Positions 34,601 to 46,158 of a stretch of 64,000 nt of DNA are shown here, in pieces. The stretch is taken from assembly GCA_032358165.1 (NCBI GenBank), contig JAALGY010000008.1, positions 2,294,001 through 2,358,000 of the forward strand, given 5' to 3'. The position numbers and the translations under genes are program-made. The notes below the pieces were generated by a model. That model ran no database searches, was not told the origin of the DNA, and saw only the letters and a program-made list of their open reading frames with translations. This DNA is from Diplosphaera chodatii (taxonomy: Eukaryota; Chlorophyta; Trebouxiophyceae; Prasiolales; Stichococcaceae). Each line of letters starts with the position of its first letter. Position 1 is the stretch's first letter.

Positions 34601-37600
34601 GGTGTCGGGCTCCCCGATGTTGGCGCCGCGCCGCTGCATCAGCCAGTGGGTGTAGGAGATGACGGCCATCTTGACGATCTGGTATGCGCCGTCGCCCAGG
34701 AACAGCGCGATGGACCAAAACACCTGGACAGGATCAAAAACGGCCGTCAGCATCCAGGTACACCGTGCATGGACGGGGGCGGCTCACCGGACAAGTGGTG
34801 TTCATCAGCATGCCTCGACCCTGTGCGCCAGTAACCTGACACCACAAGCACAATACCGTGTCTGGTGGAAGGGAAACGGTCTGAAATGGCAGGGTGGGGA
34901 ACGTTTTCTGAGGGGGCCGCTCACGTGGTACGCGAACTCGCCCTGGAAGTTGTTGGCGGGGTTGGGCAGGTCGGCGGGGTACCAGTCGCCCGCGCGGTTG
35001 CGCAGCAGCGGCCATGCGATGCCCCACGACAGGATCGCGCCCACCATCATGGAGTAGTTCACCTGGGTTCCAGGCGGCTCCGTTGCTCAGCATGGGACGA
35101 CACTCAGGTTTGGTCGGCGGAGAGCAGCTGTACCAGCCGATGCTACGAATGGTTCTCACAGCAGGCAGCTCTGCCGCTGTCGCATGCAGCAAGGCGGCCA
35201 TGCGGGATTGCTGTTCCACCCCTGAAAGCTGCACGTCGTGGCCTGCTCACCGAGATGGGGGTGATGAAGCCGGCGCCGACGTACGCCAGGTTGAAGTCGA
35301 AGTACCACCCCGCAGCGAACGCCTTTGCGCCCAGGTTGGGCCTGCAGGGTTTAATTACTGGATAAGGAATCTCGGCTTTGGCGAAACCGTTTGTGGTCCC
35401 AGTCCGACCACTGCCAGGCAATACACAGCCGCCGCTGTTGCGCCAAGTGCCTTGCGGCACAACTAGATGCAGGCTGCAAGCGATCGCCCACGGCGGGGCA
35501 GCGGCGCTCACATGGCGGTCCACTTGGACGAGACGAAGTCGGTGGTGGCGGTCACCGCGGTGGTGCACACGCCGTCGGTGAACCAGGTCCAGAAGCCCCA
35601 GGTGAATGCGACCAGGCCCGTCTGCAGCGCGGACCCAGAGCAACTTCAGCTCCGGCTCAAGTTCGGCGCGCTCTGTGAATGCTGAGGGTCAGGAGCGTAC
35701 GCAAGGGACACCTGGCTGACGTCATGCTGCAGCTCGTTATGGGGCGCTGCGCAAGGTCGGGAGCTTGGAGAGGCTGGTCACAGTGCCAGCAGGTGTTGTG
35801 CCGGAGGCATGGGCCGTGGCTGAGTTGCTGCGTGGCGCACCTTGCACATCATGTACGCCTGCTGCCGCGCGTTGCTGCCGTCGTTGAAGAAGGAGCGGAT
35901 CATGGTGCCGACCGCGGTGCCGGTGGGGTACGGCAGGTTGTAGTCGATCACCAGCGGCTGCGGGGCAAGAGACCCGGACTCAGCAGGCCGTGACACACAT
36001 GGCCTGCCGCATCTGACTGAGTTTGCCACCTCCACTGTGATCAGCAGCACCCCCACTGTGACGGGACGGATCGATTTCAGCCCCGTCACCATGGCAGTGT
36101 TTTGCAGCGCAGAGATGTTGCGCAGAGTAAGGAAGGAGCAGGCTGCGGGTCTGCAGGCAAAGGCATCCCTGCAGATGGTCTGCCGCCAGCAAGCTGCTCA
36201 CCTTGCGCACGGTGAGGTTGACGAACACGCCCATGAAGACGATGCAGAAGCCGTAGGCCCAGATGCGCCACGAGAACCTGCGCATCGTGGCACAGCCTCT
36301 CAGAGGCAGGCACTGGATGACCTGGCCGGAAGTTGTCGCGACTGAGGAGATGCAGGGGGTGAGCTAACATCAGATATGCGGTTTGCATGGTAGGCAAAGG
36401 CGCCTTCCCCGTACTGCGACGCAGCCGGCACACAAACACCAGGGTGCTCACGGGTTCAGCGTGTCCTGGGGGAAGTTGCCGGGCGTGGACAGCCCGCCGG
36501 CGTTCAGGTACGACTGGTAGTCCATCGCCTGCAGGTAGCTGCCGAAGCCCAGGATCCACAGGGAGGTAACCATCGCCATGGCGAAGGTCTGCACCACGGT
36601 GTTCTCCTGCGCGGTGAAGGGCTGCCGCGTCCACCCCAGCCGCAGCAGCTGCGCTGTGACCGGCTTCAGGATCAGGAACGCGGTGAGGCCTGCGGCATGC
36701 GAGTGCGTAAGCTCAGGCGCGTTGCGACTCAGGCACACCGCGCTGCATCGCGCTGGCTGCAGCGTTCCCGCCCTGCCAGCGGCTCAGCGGCGATGGGATC
36801 TGCTTGATGGTGCGTGCGCCCCACGAGCAGCTGGGCACTAGCAGGTGAAGGGCGCTGCACAAAAGGGTTCCGCATTGAACAGCAAGGCGGGACAGCGGGG
36901 TGCAAGCTCCCACCCATGGGCATATTGAAGGTGGGCACGACGCCGAAGGGCCCGAGCGCGAAGCGCATGGTGATGAAGCCGTAGGCGGTGCCCAGGAACA
37001 GGCCCGTGATGATGGCGCGGCTGGTGATCTGCGGGCGGCAGACAGCGGCAGCCCGTCAGCACTTTCCCTGACGCAGCGGCGCCGCCTGTGCAGCTGCTGC
37101 ATGGCATTGCGGCACGCCTGTTGCCCGTCTCTTGCTGCCAACACCCCATTGTGGCTCAGGCACAGCATCGCTGGAGGCGAAGCCCGCATGTGCGCGCAGG
37201 AAGCAGCGAGGCTGCAGCCTGGCGCCTGCAGCTGCCGCGGCCCCCGCCACAGCTCACCTGAGTGTACCAGGGCGGCAGCGACGCCACGATCTCATCCTCC
37301 GTCAGCCGCATCGGCACTTCGGTATCCTGCGCATGCACGCAACACTGCTTCAGCGCACATCCTGACATGACTCAGCTCTGCGTGCTGGTGCAGCATCTGC
37401 TGTTGCGCTGGCCGCGTGCTGTTGCCAGGCGTGCAGGCGGGCTGCGGGTTGTGCCGCTTGGCTGCGGCTGCGGGAAGCGCTCCGGCGCACCTTGTAGTCG
37501 TCCGACCCCTCGTCGGAGCCCATGCTCTTGCGCTCGAAGTCGTCCACCTTGCTGTCGTCATACGACATGGACGTCTTCACCGACACGGGCGCCACGGTGC

Positions 37601-37616
37601 CCGGGTTGGCCGCCAT
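31611..37616 (-). CDS. YSL: YSL/OPT family oligopeptide and metal-chelate transporter
   Basis: Polytopic membrane protein of the OPT superfamily. Plant YSL members move metal-nicotianamine or phytosiderophore complexes with protons; the algal substrate is not known. 727 aa, 18 exons in transcript order: 37616-37491, 37326-37258, 37028-36914, 36689-36452, 36277-36202, 35957-35841, 35621-35512, 35341-35251, 35062-34925, 34723-34592, 34308-34211, 33954-33874, 33655-33566, 33388-33259, 32954-32714, 32491-32326, 32017-31930, 31688-31611. A hydrophilic N-terminus (about 65 residues) with an acidic stretch precedes many hydrophobic helices. Family marks are YNLPYPTGTA, NYSMMVGAILSWGIAWPLL, GDWYPADLP, a charged loop with TPEERRLRKRVF, FIGAPIAIDFCMGGAI and the near-terminal GDGLWQLP. 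Every phase agrees across 17 introns, and length and motif order fit a full YSL of about 650-750 aa. The last two exons join LWQLP to LGILGIAHASRPLCMAFF, matching the usual C-terminus. Confidence 0.93.
32105..32156. repeat. 21-bp tandem repeat in a YSL intron
   Basis: Two full copies and one half copy of a 21-bp unit (starts at 32105, 32126 and 32147), with one mismatch between copies 1 and 2. It lies inside the intron at 32018-32325. Confidence 0.85.
33151..33216. repeat. Direct repeat overlapping a 12-bp perfect hairpin in a YSL intron
   Basis: A 16-bp direct repeat (CCTCAAGAGTTGGTAG) occurs at 33151-33166 and 33169-33184. The second copy overlaps the left arm of a perfect 12-bp inverted repeat, 33176-33187 and 33205-33216, with a 17-nt loop. 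All of it lies in the intron at 32955-33258, so the pre-mRNA could fold into this hairpin. Confidence 0.85.
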
Positions 37617-39385
37617 GGCGTCAGACGCCGGCGCTGTTGCTGATACCCTGCTGAGTGCGCCTCCTCAGCCTGCAGGCACCATGCGTGGACGTCAGCATGA
37701 TGTCAGTGGATGGTCTGACCAGCTGCACGGCCGTTGATACACCGCGATCGCGGCCTGAGCCCGACTCTTCAACGTCCTGTATGTGGGGGATGGCGATCGT
37801 CAAGGAAATGGCACTCCAGCTGGCAGCGCTGACGCCGGGCAGGCGATGGTGCGCGAGTGACGCGGTGCTCACTGGCGGCTGCTCAATGAGCATGAATCAG
37901 CTGCCTCTGGCGAGATACAGGCCGTGGCCCGCGCAGTTGCCTCGGGGTCAGTTGAGGCGTGAGCGCGTTCCGAACCGCCGGTGCTGTGCCCCATTGCATG
38001 GATCCAACTTGCATGGACTCGCAGCTGCCCGCAGGCCCGCTTGCGCACCGCTTGCCGCCGGCCTCGCGCAAGCTGTAAGCCAGCGGAGCTGCGCCAGAGC
38101 TACCGTGGCGGCACGGCGACGCACGGCGGCCGCTACGGACGCGCAGACGGCGCACGGCGGGGCTGTGGGGGGCCCTGGCAGCAAGCAACCGGTCGGGGCC
38201 GTTCGCTGACCGCAGGGCTGGGCCCTGGGTGTACGAACCGAGGATGTTCACAGAAACCGCGGGAGCCTATTCGCGGGAAGTTACTGCCAACTGTCCGCGC
38301 CAGAGCCGGCATGCGAAGCGTCGGCGCCGTTCTGATGTACTACAGGTGTGGAAAGCGAGCTGCGCCACTGCTTGCAGCCCGACACCGACACGCTTGCAAA
38401 TCGTTGGCCAAGTTGGCCAAGGCTCTGACGAAGCAATCAGAAGCTTTGCGGGCGAGATTGTGACAGACACTACGCTGGACGACAGAGTAGGTTGCAGCTC
38501 GCGACAGTGAGACATGCGTGTACCACTGCAGGTCTCAGCCAATTGGCGAGTGGGTTGTGCTGACGCGCCGGCTGCTGTAATTGACCTGTGTGGACAGGCG
38601 CCGGAAAGCTGTGCACGAACGGCTGCCAGCACCGCAGAAGCAAAGTACACGCTCCAAAAATGCTGCTGTACAGCCACTGGAGGGCTGACCAGTGTCGCTA
38701 TGGCCAGGGGCGCACTTCAGTATGGTGGGTCAGGACGGTCACCTAACTATAGACTGTAGTGCCTGCAGTCCGCTGCGGCTGACGGCGGCTGGAGTCCGGC
38801 CCCCGCTGAGCGGATCGCTGTCGTTGAGGCTGTAAGTAGGTGCGCTCCGTTGCCAGAGGCTGCGCTGCAGCAGCAGCGTTCGGGCCTCCGCCGGTGCGAG
38901 AATGCGCGGTCCGCTGTCTGACAGCCGGCCGGGCTGCACAAGACGTAGCTTGCAGCCCTGGACTTACACGTGTTCAGGTCTCACAGTCAGCGCAGTGTAC
39001 ACTGCCGTGTATGTTGCGTGCCGAGAAGCACGGCTGAATTGCGGGCGCAGATCATGCCTCCACGTGTCAAACGGTACTTCCTACCTCTGCTGACGCTGTT
39101 GAAGTGTTGATCACCAGGCTCATGAAATACAACACATCGATCAGTGCCTGCTGACTAGCCTCACAGCACGGCTGTGCCCGCTGGTCCAAACACCCTAACT
39201 GCAGGCGGTGCGCCCTGCTGCTGACATCACTTAGCGTCTGTCAGCCGCTGCACTGCCGTGCCACAATGCCCACACCCGTCCACAGACTGCGGCACATACA
39301 TCTTCACGGCTTGCCCGCTACCCAGGCCCCCGAATTTCCTGGTCTCATACCCGCGCTGGCCCCACAATCCCACGCCGCTCGCCCT
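37617..39385. other. Spacer of 1.8 kb: YSL promoter side and 3' flank of the Cys-rich gene
   Basis: Both flanking genes are on the minus strand, so this holds the YSL promoter and the 3' end of the upstream gene. Several reading frames of 100-180 codons cross it (for example 37655-38209 plus), but none has a recognisable domain, a convincing splice pattern or low-complexity coding bias like the real exons here. No TATA box or named regulatory site could be supported. Confidence 0.5.
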
Positions 39386-42299
39386 TCAGCAGTTGCCCGG
39401 CCCCAAGCCGCACTCGCAGGCGCCGGTGTCGGGCGCAATGCGGTACGGCCGCGCGCAGTCGCCGCACATGCCGCCCCGGTCGGGCCGGCAGGCCGTGCAC
39501 TGCAGGGCAGGCCGCAGCAGCAGTCTCAACCGTTACACCCCAATGCGACTGCCACCACTCCACCTTGACTGGGCAGCTGTTGTGGCCATGGCACACCGGC
39601 GCCGCGGTTGCACCGACCAAACCAAGCCTCGGCCTGCCATTGGGCATCACCTGCGGCGGGATGTCGGCGGCGCAGACGGAGCAGGCCACGCCCAGCGGCT
39701 CGGCCACGTCGTCGCTGCCCTCCTGGCCGCGGAACCGCGTGAGCGAGGGATCAATCCTGCAGCAGGTGAAGCGCTCAGTAGCCTCAGGGCACCGCACCAT
39801 CATGTACGTAGCCTGCCAAATGGTGCGAGCCGGCATGCCACTGCCACGATGTGCGGGGCTGCGAAACCACCGGCAGCAGCATGGGCATTGGGCGGCTGCG
39901 GCGGCACGCACATGCTGGAGTAGAACAGCGCCGGCCGGACGTCGGCGGTCTCGCCGTCGCGCGGCCGGGTGCCGGTCCTGCAGTGACGCACGCAGCCGCT
40001 GAGCGGGAGTAACGGAAGCAACGGGGGGCCGCAGCACCAAGCCGCTGCGCTGGATACAACCTCTTCTGCACTTGCCCCACCCCATATCCACGGTCCCATA
40101 GCCCTGATGAGGCCAGCGCCGCAATGCAGGCAGTGCAGGTGGACGATACAGCTAGAGCTGTGCAACCGATGCAATGAGCGCTGTGCCAGGGGTGCTGCTG
40201 GTGCGGGTCCATGCTGTATACACTCCCAGGCTCACCAGACGAAGAAGGGCACGCGGCCCGGGCCGTCCGGCGGGAAGCGGGCGTTGAAGGGCGCGGAGCA
40301 GTTGGCGACGCACGCCTCCGCAAGGTCGCACGCCGCCTGCCGCGCAGCGCAGCGTTGTCACGGCCTCAGGCCAGAACGACGTCATCTCGCCGCCGCACAG
40401 GCCGAGGCGCCACTGCGCAGGACTGATCGGTGACCTGGCGGCAGGTGACCTACAGCGGGCAGGGCTGGAGGCTGCGCAGCTGGCCAGGCTGCCGAGCTGC
40501 AGCCGGACGGTGCCGTGAGTAGCAGGAGCAGGTTTTTGTTTCTGTGCTGGCGGTTGTTGCTATGGTGCCTGGGTACCGGATCTGGGCATCAGCGCCCGAG
40601 TGACCGGGGGCGCACCAGGCTGGCGGCGGTCGGCACGCCCGGGTTGGGGGAGGCGGCATTGCCGTCGCGAGTGTTGAAGGCGGCCAGTTTCAGGGACAGC
40701 CCGCGCGCCTGCCCTGCAGCAGTCCAGACGGTGTGGCGCCTCAGCCCCGCATCTGCGACCCGCAGCCCATCTGCTGGCTCGCAGTCCATCAGCTGCGTAA
40801 GTGTTGACACCGCCGCGTGGTGCGCGCTGGGCTTGGGCTGGGCGCCTGACACATCCCGAACGCGGGGCGCCTGTGCCATCAGGGCTTTGTGGGATACCGT
40901 TGCAGCATCGTGCGACCCCTCCTCTGCACCAGCTGCACCTGCTGAACAGCGCTGCCTGCAGCGGCAGCGGCGGTCACAGTGCCAAGTGGCCTCGGCGTGT
41001 CACCTGCGGCGGCGCAGACGTCGGCCGCGGCGGCGACGTCGGTGGCGTTGCCGCCGGGCGCCAGGCGCGGCGCATAGGTGTTGACGACGAAGATGGTGCG
41101 GTCGGCGCTGGCGCACACCTCGCCCGAGCTGGGCGCTGTGCAGCCTGCAGCGCCAGCAGCGGCACGGATGTTACGAACCTGCGCGTGGGATGCTTAACGC
41201 AACAAAACGCCGGCAGCAGCCCCTGGCGTCCAGCCACTGCAGGGCTCTGAGACACGTTCGTTGACACAGTGCAGCCTGGCTGCCTCGAACCTGATGCGCT
41301 GAACACGCTACCACAAGCAGTTGTCACGCTGAGTATACTCTGCATGCATCTGGTAAGCTCCACTCACGTGTTGAGAGCTTGAGGTCGGGCGGCGGCGGCG
41401 GCGCGGGCGTCACAGCAACCGGCCCTGCAGTCCATAAATAGTGGACAGTGACATTCCAGGGTTGCACGCAGTCACATCATGCAGGCTGCGTGTTCCAGCG
41501 AGCCTTCCAGCGGGACAAGCCCTGCTGCAGTGCGGTGCATGGATCACTTCATGCACCGCCCAACTGGTCAGGTGCAGCGACTGCCCTGCTGCGGAGCTAG
41601 GCAAAATGCAGCTGTTATGAGCGTGCAGGGCCATGTATACCCACCACACAGGGCCTTCAGGTCGTCGACCAGCCCGATCAGGGTGTTGCACAGCCCCAGC
41701 ACCAGGTTGATGGGCAGCGCCCGGCACGTCGCGAGCGCCGACTGCGCCGTGTTCAGCAGCTCCTGCGCACCGTTAATTGTCAGCATGAGCGCGCGGTGGC
41801 TGCCAGCAGCTGCCTTGAGAGCCGAGCCGAGAAAAGACAGGCGTTGGGGAAAGATATCAACACAGCAACAGTGATTACATGCCAGCTGGCTGATTTACGC
41901 AAGCCTTCAACGCGATGCGTAGGAATGCATGGTGATCAAGGGAGCAATTTGAATGAGGTGGCAAAGCTCCGACGCAAGACTGGCCTGTCGGCTGTCAGTG
42001 GCGCTACGCGCAGCAGTAGCGCAGACAACCTACAACTGGGATTCGGCAACAAGCCAGGTCACTCTGAGGCGCACCCTGCAGGTTTGGCCCTGCTGAGCCA
42101 GGGCTCGGCAGTTGTGCGCCCTCTGGGCGAGCATGTCGACGGGGCTCAGGCGGGAGGAGGGCAGTTGCACGCTGCCACCCTGTGCCAGGTACCCTGCCCG
42201 ATGCATATCCGGCCGCGCTGCATGCGCAGCGCTCAGGCACAGGCAGAACAGCAAGGTAGCGTGCAGCTTCCCAGGCGTCGGTGCGGTGCAGGTGACCAT
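39386..42299 (-). CDS. Secreted cysteine-rich protein, orphan
   Basis: Function not recognised. The phase-consistent model gives 352 aa in 11 exons, transcript order: 42299-42171, 41762-41645, 41424-41368, 41135-41004, 40955-40939, 40792-40616, 40412-40362, 40336-40236, 39998-39908, 39722-39651, 39499-39386. Residues 5-28 contain a hydrophobic signal peptide (ATLLFCLCLSAAHA). Exon 2 is an amphipathic segment (LPINLVLGLCNTLIGL), followed by a Pro-rich linker (TPAPPPPP), a mixed domain with CASADRTIFVVNTYAPRL, and a Cys-rich C-terminal half (CDLAEACVANC, CGCVRHC, ACSVCAADIPPQ, CTACRPDRGGMCGDC, CECGLGPGNC-stop) that suggests many disulfides. Weak points: the first junction, a 17-nt microexon at 40939-40955 needed to keep phase, and the acceptor at 39722, where an upstream acceptor (39756) breaks the phase. 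It may be an extracellular matrix or adhesion protein. Confidence 0.6.
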
Positions 42300-43276
42300 C
42301 TTGCCGCCGCGTCAAATGCTGCAGTCGTAGGTCGGCCAAAACTACACGTCAGGGCAGTCAATCGAGGTGCAGGGCTCGCTGCCCGACCGTGTTGTGCAGC
42401 GATGCTGTGGAAAGGCGCGTGAGACTTGTGCTGCAATCAGCCAGAGAGCCGTGGCGCCCTCAAACGTCGTGTCGTTTTGGACTCTGGGTGTTTTGTCCTC
42501 GCCAGGATCGGCCAGCTGGTCATGCCGTGATCCCCACGGCGGCTGACGGCACGGAACCTCCAACATACGTGCAAAGTCATGCGCCTAGATGGTTGAGCGT
42601 CATCAAATGAGAGCTTTCTCTTGATGCTGGACTCCAGCATGATGCCGATATGCTACATGGTGACGGCAAACCAAAACGCACAGACCGTCGTCGTCTGGGC
42701 CACTCGCTCTGGTCACAGCAAATCGGCTTGTCTACGGCTGACGTTCTGGTAGGACAACACCGGTACATGCTGTGTCCACACATGTAGAGCGTGCCCCAGG
42801 TGCTTTGACCCATTTGGACTCCCGCCGTGAAAAGGGGAGGGCTTTTGAAAGGAGGACCCCGAAGGGCAGCGCGGAGAGGTTGCATCAGGGTTTATACACG
42901 ACGGCGTGCCGGCACGTGTGGACAGCACGTTCTACAAACTTCACACTTGCACACCGCCTGCCTGCCGCAATCAGCAGCACGCACCGCGGCCTCAGCCTAT
43001 TTGAAGTTCAGGTCTGATCGTTGTCCGCCGAGATTGTCTTGAGGCAGCTGAAGCCGACACGTCCCTCCCTAGTTTGTCCGCTTCCGCGATGTGTGACCTG
43101 TGCTGCTGAAGCATGCCTGCGCCAGCGACTCGGCAAGCCGCGCCACAGGGCTCAGCACATAGGATATACCAGCCAGCAGCAGCTCCTATCAAGGGTATAA
43201 ATCGCCCGCGCCGCCGGCCCGGAGGCTAGCGCCGAGTCGTGTGAAGATTACGGCACGTGTTGGACACGCCCTCGTC
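42300..43276. promoter_or_regulatory. Divergent promoter of the Cys-rich gene and the basic orphan gene
   Basis: Head-to-head intergenic region of 977 bases without supported coding exons. Two CACGTG palindromes lie at 42913-42918 and 43254-43259, and TATAAAT at 43196-43202, 75 bases before the plus-strand start. Which gene each G-box serves cannot be told from sequence. Confidence 0.5.
43196..43202 (+). promoter_or_regulatory. TATA box for the basic orphan gene
   Basis: TATAAAT at 75 bases before the ATG at 43277 would place transcription start near 43230 and a leader of about 45 bases that includes the CACGTG at 43254-43259. This supports the very short first coding exon of that gene. Confidence 0.5.
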
Positions 43277-45505
43277 ATGGCCGCCAGGCGGTGCGCCGAC
43301 TACTGATGACTCGTGGTTGCCTGCGCCAATGATCTCCGCTCTCTGCTTCGGAAGCCTGTCGCGGGCACAAGGCAGGCTGCTGCGGCGCTGGGCCTCAGTT
43401 GTGAAGGCCGCTGCCTCGGTGGGGATCAGCCTCAGCTTTTCGAGTTCCTGCGGAAATCCCAAGACTTGCTTGCCAGTGTGCCCAGCGCGTAGGCTGGATC
43501 CATGTCCCCTATATGCTTGTTCATCATCCGCATCCTCTCGTCCTGACTGCAGCCCCAGCACCGCCACTGGCTGCCCCGATCCCCGAAGCTGCTGCCTGTC
43601 ACACAGCACACACCGCGGCAGCCCTGCCACAACACCCACCGTCACAATCGTTGCCAACGAGTCCAGCTGATATGCCTGTGTTTTCTCCACAGGTTCTCGA
43701 TCTACGCGCCCGTGCCGTCAGACTTGGGCAGGGCCGTGCCGCCAGTCAAGCCTAAGGCGCAGGCCGCAGCCGCAGTCTCCAACCCGATAGCCATCCCCGG
43801 CTCCGCGGAGTCGCTGCAACCGTGGAGCCTGCGCCCTCACACGCCCCAGCAGGTTCGAACCTGAATGGTACCCTCACACGCCGTCTTCCATGACGCAGGG
43901 TTGCATGCCGCAGGCACCTTGAGTCAGTGGTGCCTGTCGTGCGATAATCGTCAGAGCACCTCACACAATGGTGCGTCTGCCGGTTTCCTGCTGCAGGGCG
44001 GGGAGGGCAAGCGCTCGGCGCTGCTTCGCCAGGCGTCAGACGCCAAGCTGGACGCCTCAGATGGGGCAGCGGCGGTAGAGGAGGCGTCCACTATCGCAGC
44101 TGCACCCGCCGCAGCGACCCCGCAAACCACTGAGCAGGTGCACTATGCTGGTTCAACCCTGACAGGGGCTGCTTGCTGCTGTCCACGCCATCTCGAATGT
44201 ACGTGCTGCCACCCTGTGCGACTTCACCCGGTGCTCCCCATCCCACTGGAAAACTTTGTGAACAGGGTGCCTGCAGTTTGGTCATGTGTATTCACCGTCA
44301 TCGCAGGTGCTGGGTTCCTGGGCCGCCCGGCAGACGGTGCTGCCGCTGCCGCCGCGCCCCGTCGGCTTCCCTGCCCCCGTGACCAAGGTAATGCTGTTCC
44401 TGTTGAGATGCAACAGCGCGTGAAAACCTGCCAGACTGCCTGCAGCAGAAATGCACCTTGCAACCATCGCATGCCACCCTGTCCTCTGAGCAGTGATCCC
44501 CCAGCCACAGTGTATGCGCGCCCCCTGCAGCTGTCGTCTGACGGTGTCAGAGTTCCCCGCTTGCAGGCGCGCCTGCAGCCGGCGATGCCCCGGCCGCAGC
44601 ACAGCGCCGCCGACGCGGCGTGGCGGTACCGCTTCCGCCAGAAGTGGCGCCGCGAGCAGCTGCGCCACCTGATGGGTGCGCCAGGGAGCTAACCTGTTCT
44701 GAAACCGAGCAGAAGACGGTTTATGTCTCTACCAGGGCAAGCTGCTGAGGAGTCAGTCGAGGCGGCTGCTGCGGAGCTGCTGCCAGAGTTTCATGATCGC
44801 TGGCGGCTGTTGCACGGCTGCCAGGGGCCCCCGTGCAAGACGCATGAGCTGCGCAGGTCATCAGCAGCTTGCTGAGATCCAAGGGTGTCGGGGCACTCAG
44901 CTGCCCTGGGTAGGTCCCCTGCATGTGCTGACGCTTCCCGTGTGTCCATATGCGCAGACTGGCCCGACAATAGCCCCGATCACGAAGCCGATGGGATGCG
45001 CCCGAGCCTGGAGTCCCTGGACGGCGACGATGGCATGGTGTTCCGCCTGGACGGCGATCCTGCGGCAGCTGGAAGCAGGCCCGAGGCGGCAGGGCCGGCG
45101 CCCAAGGCGCCTGCCTCTGCGCCGGCGGCGTGCCTGTCTGCCGCCGCGCCGCCGCTGCCGCAGTCGTCGCTGGCGCCGGCTGCAGCGCCGCGAGCTGCAA
45201 GTGCAGCAGCAGCTGCGGCGGCGCCAGCGCAGCCGCTGCGGCAGGTGACGCTGAAGATGGCCCGACTGCCAGCTGCGGCGGAGGATCCATCGGCCGACCC
45301 GCTGCAGGCTGCGGTGCCCGGGCTGCCGCCGATCCGCAAGGCCGTCATGCGCGGCCGCCGCGCCCTCGCGGCGGCGGCCGGCCCTGCAGCGAAGGCGGCG
45401 CAGGGGGCGGGGGCGCTGGGCGTGAAGGCGCAGGCCCCCCTGCAGCAGGGGCGCTGGGTGCCGCCGGAGTGGACCAGCCCCGCCCGCGCCAGCCAGGCGG
45501 CCTGA
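43277..45505 (+). CDS. Orphan Ala/Pro-rich protein with a central basic segment
   Basis: Function not recognised. 385 aa, seven exons: 43277-43290, 43693-43852, 43997-44137, 44307-44387, 44567-44675, 44736-44856, 44974-45505. The first coding exon is only 14 nt (MAAR plus two bases) and joins phase-2 to RFSIYAPVPSDLGR. Order: Pro/Ala-rich N-terminus; VLGSWAARQTVLPLPPRPVG; a very basic aromatic stretch DAAWRYRFRQKWRREQLRHL (about 184-203) that could bind nucleic acid; a helical acidic segment (EESVEAAAAELLPEFHDRW) followed by CQGPPC; then an Ala-rich tail with RKAVMRGRRALAAAA. The short exon is supported by a TATA box 75 bases upstream and by phase. The exon 7 acceptor (TAG at 44971-44973) was chosen because the more obvious one at 44957 breaks the frame. 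A nuclear regulator is possible but is only a guess from composition. Confidence 0.6.
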
Positions 45506-46158
45506 CATAAAAATTGTGTGTCATCCCAACCTCAGCATGATCAGCCACCCATCAGCAGGCCGCGGTGCCTGTTTCTGGGAAGCAGCCCCCGTTGTTGAGC
45601 AGCGACTGACTGGCGGGTCCAGTTTGGGCAAGGTTTGGGGCGTGCTCAGGGTTTGGAGGCTGCATGCTATCAGCGTATGCCCGCAGGACAGCACGGCAAC
45701 AGCCACGGTGGCCGTCCCTTTCCTTCCTCTGAACAGGGGGTGATGGAATCAGAAACACATTTGATTGACTTATGGTCTGATGCAGCAACCTGCATGGTAC
45801 TCTGCAACATCTGGCGGGGTTCGAATGTGTACCTGTAGCATACCAGGCCATATGGCTTGCTCAATCTCATGCATGGAATGAAACTCTTCAAACCTTGGGC
45901 TGATGCTGCATGCATCTTCCGGCCTAACGCTCGCGACCTCCGTCCATAAGCACCTGCCGCTTGCTGCTTCCATGCCGCTGCCATGGCATGCATCCTTCCG
46001 CCGCCACAGCTGTCCACCGGTGCATGCGCTTGCAGGCTGTGCATCACGTAGGACGAAGCCATGAGAATCGCTTTGAGCGCACTCGAACCGCCCTCCGCGA
46101 TTCGGCTGTTGCTCAGCGTATAATGCAGCTGTGAGCGCTGGCTGCCGCGGCCAGCGGC
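45506..46158. other. Spacer before WDR6
   Basis: No coding exon recognised. TATAAT occurs at 46119-46124, 40 bases before the WDR6 ATG; that is close, and its use as a TATA box is uncertain. Confidence 0.45.

Noticed and set aside
37655..38209. 184-codon plus-strand frame upstream of YSL
   Set aside because: No domain and no splice pattern; lies in the expected YSL promoter.
39723..39756. Extending the penultimate exon of the Cys-rich gene upstream to 39756 (DPSLTRFRGQ)
   Set aside because: This acceptor is out of phase with every plausible donor of the preceding exon; the acceptor at 39722 keeps the frame. Kept as an alternative only.
43840..43862. CAGGTTCGAACCTG, which contains a tRNA B-box-like GGTTCGAACC
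   Set aside because: It spans an exon end and the following donor; no acceptor stem, anticodon arm or A-box can be drawn upstream, and the T-arm pairing is imperfect.
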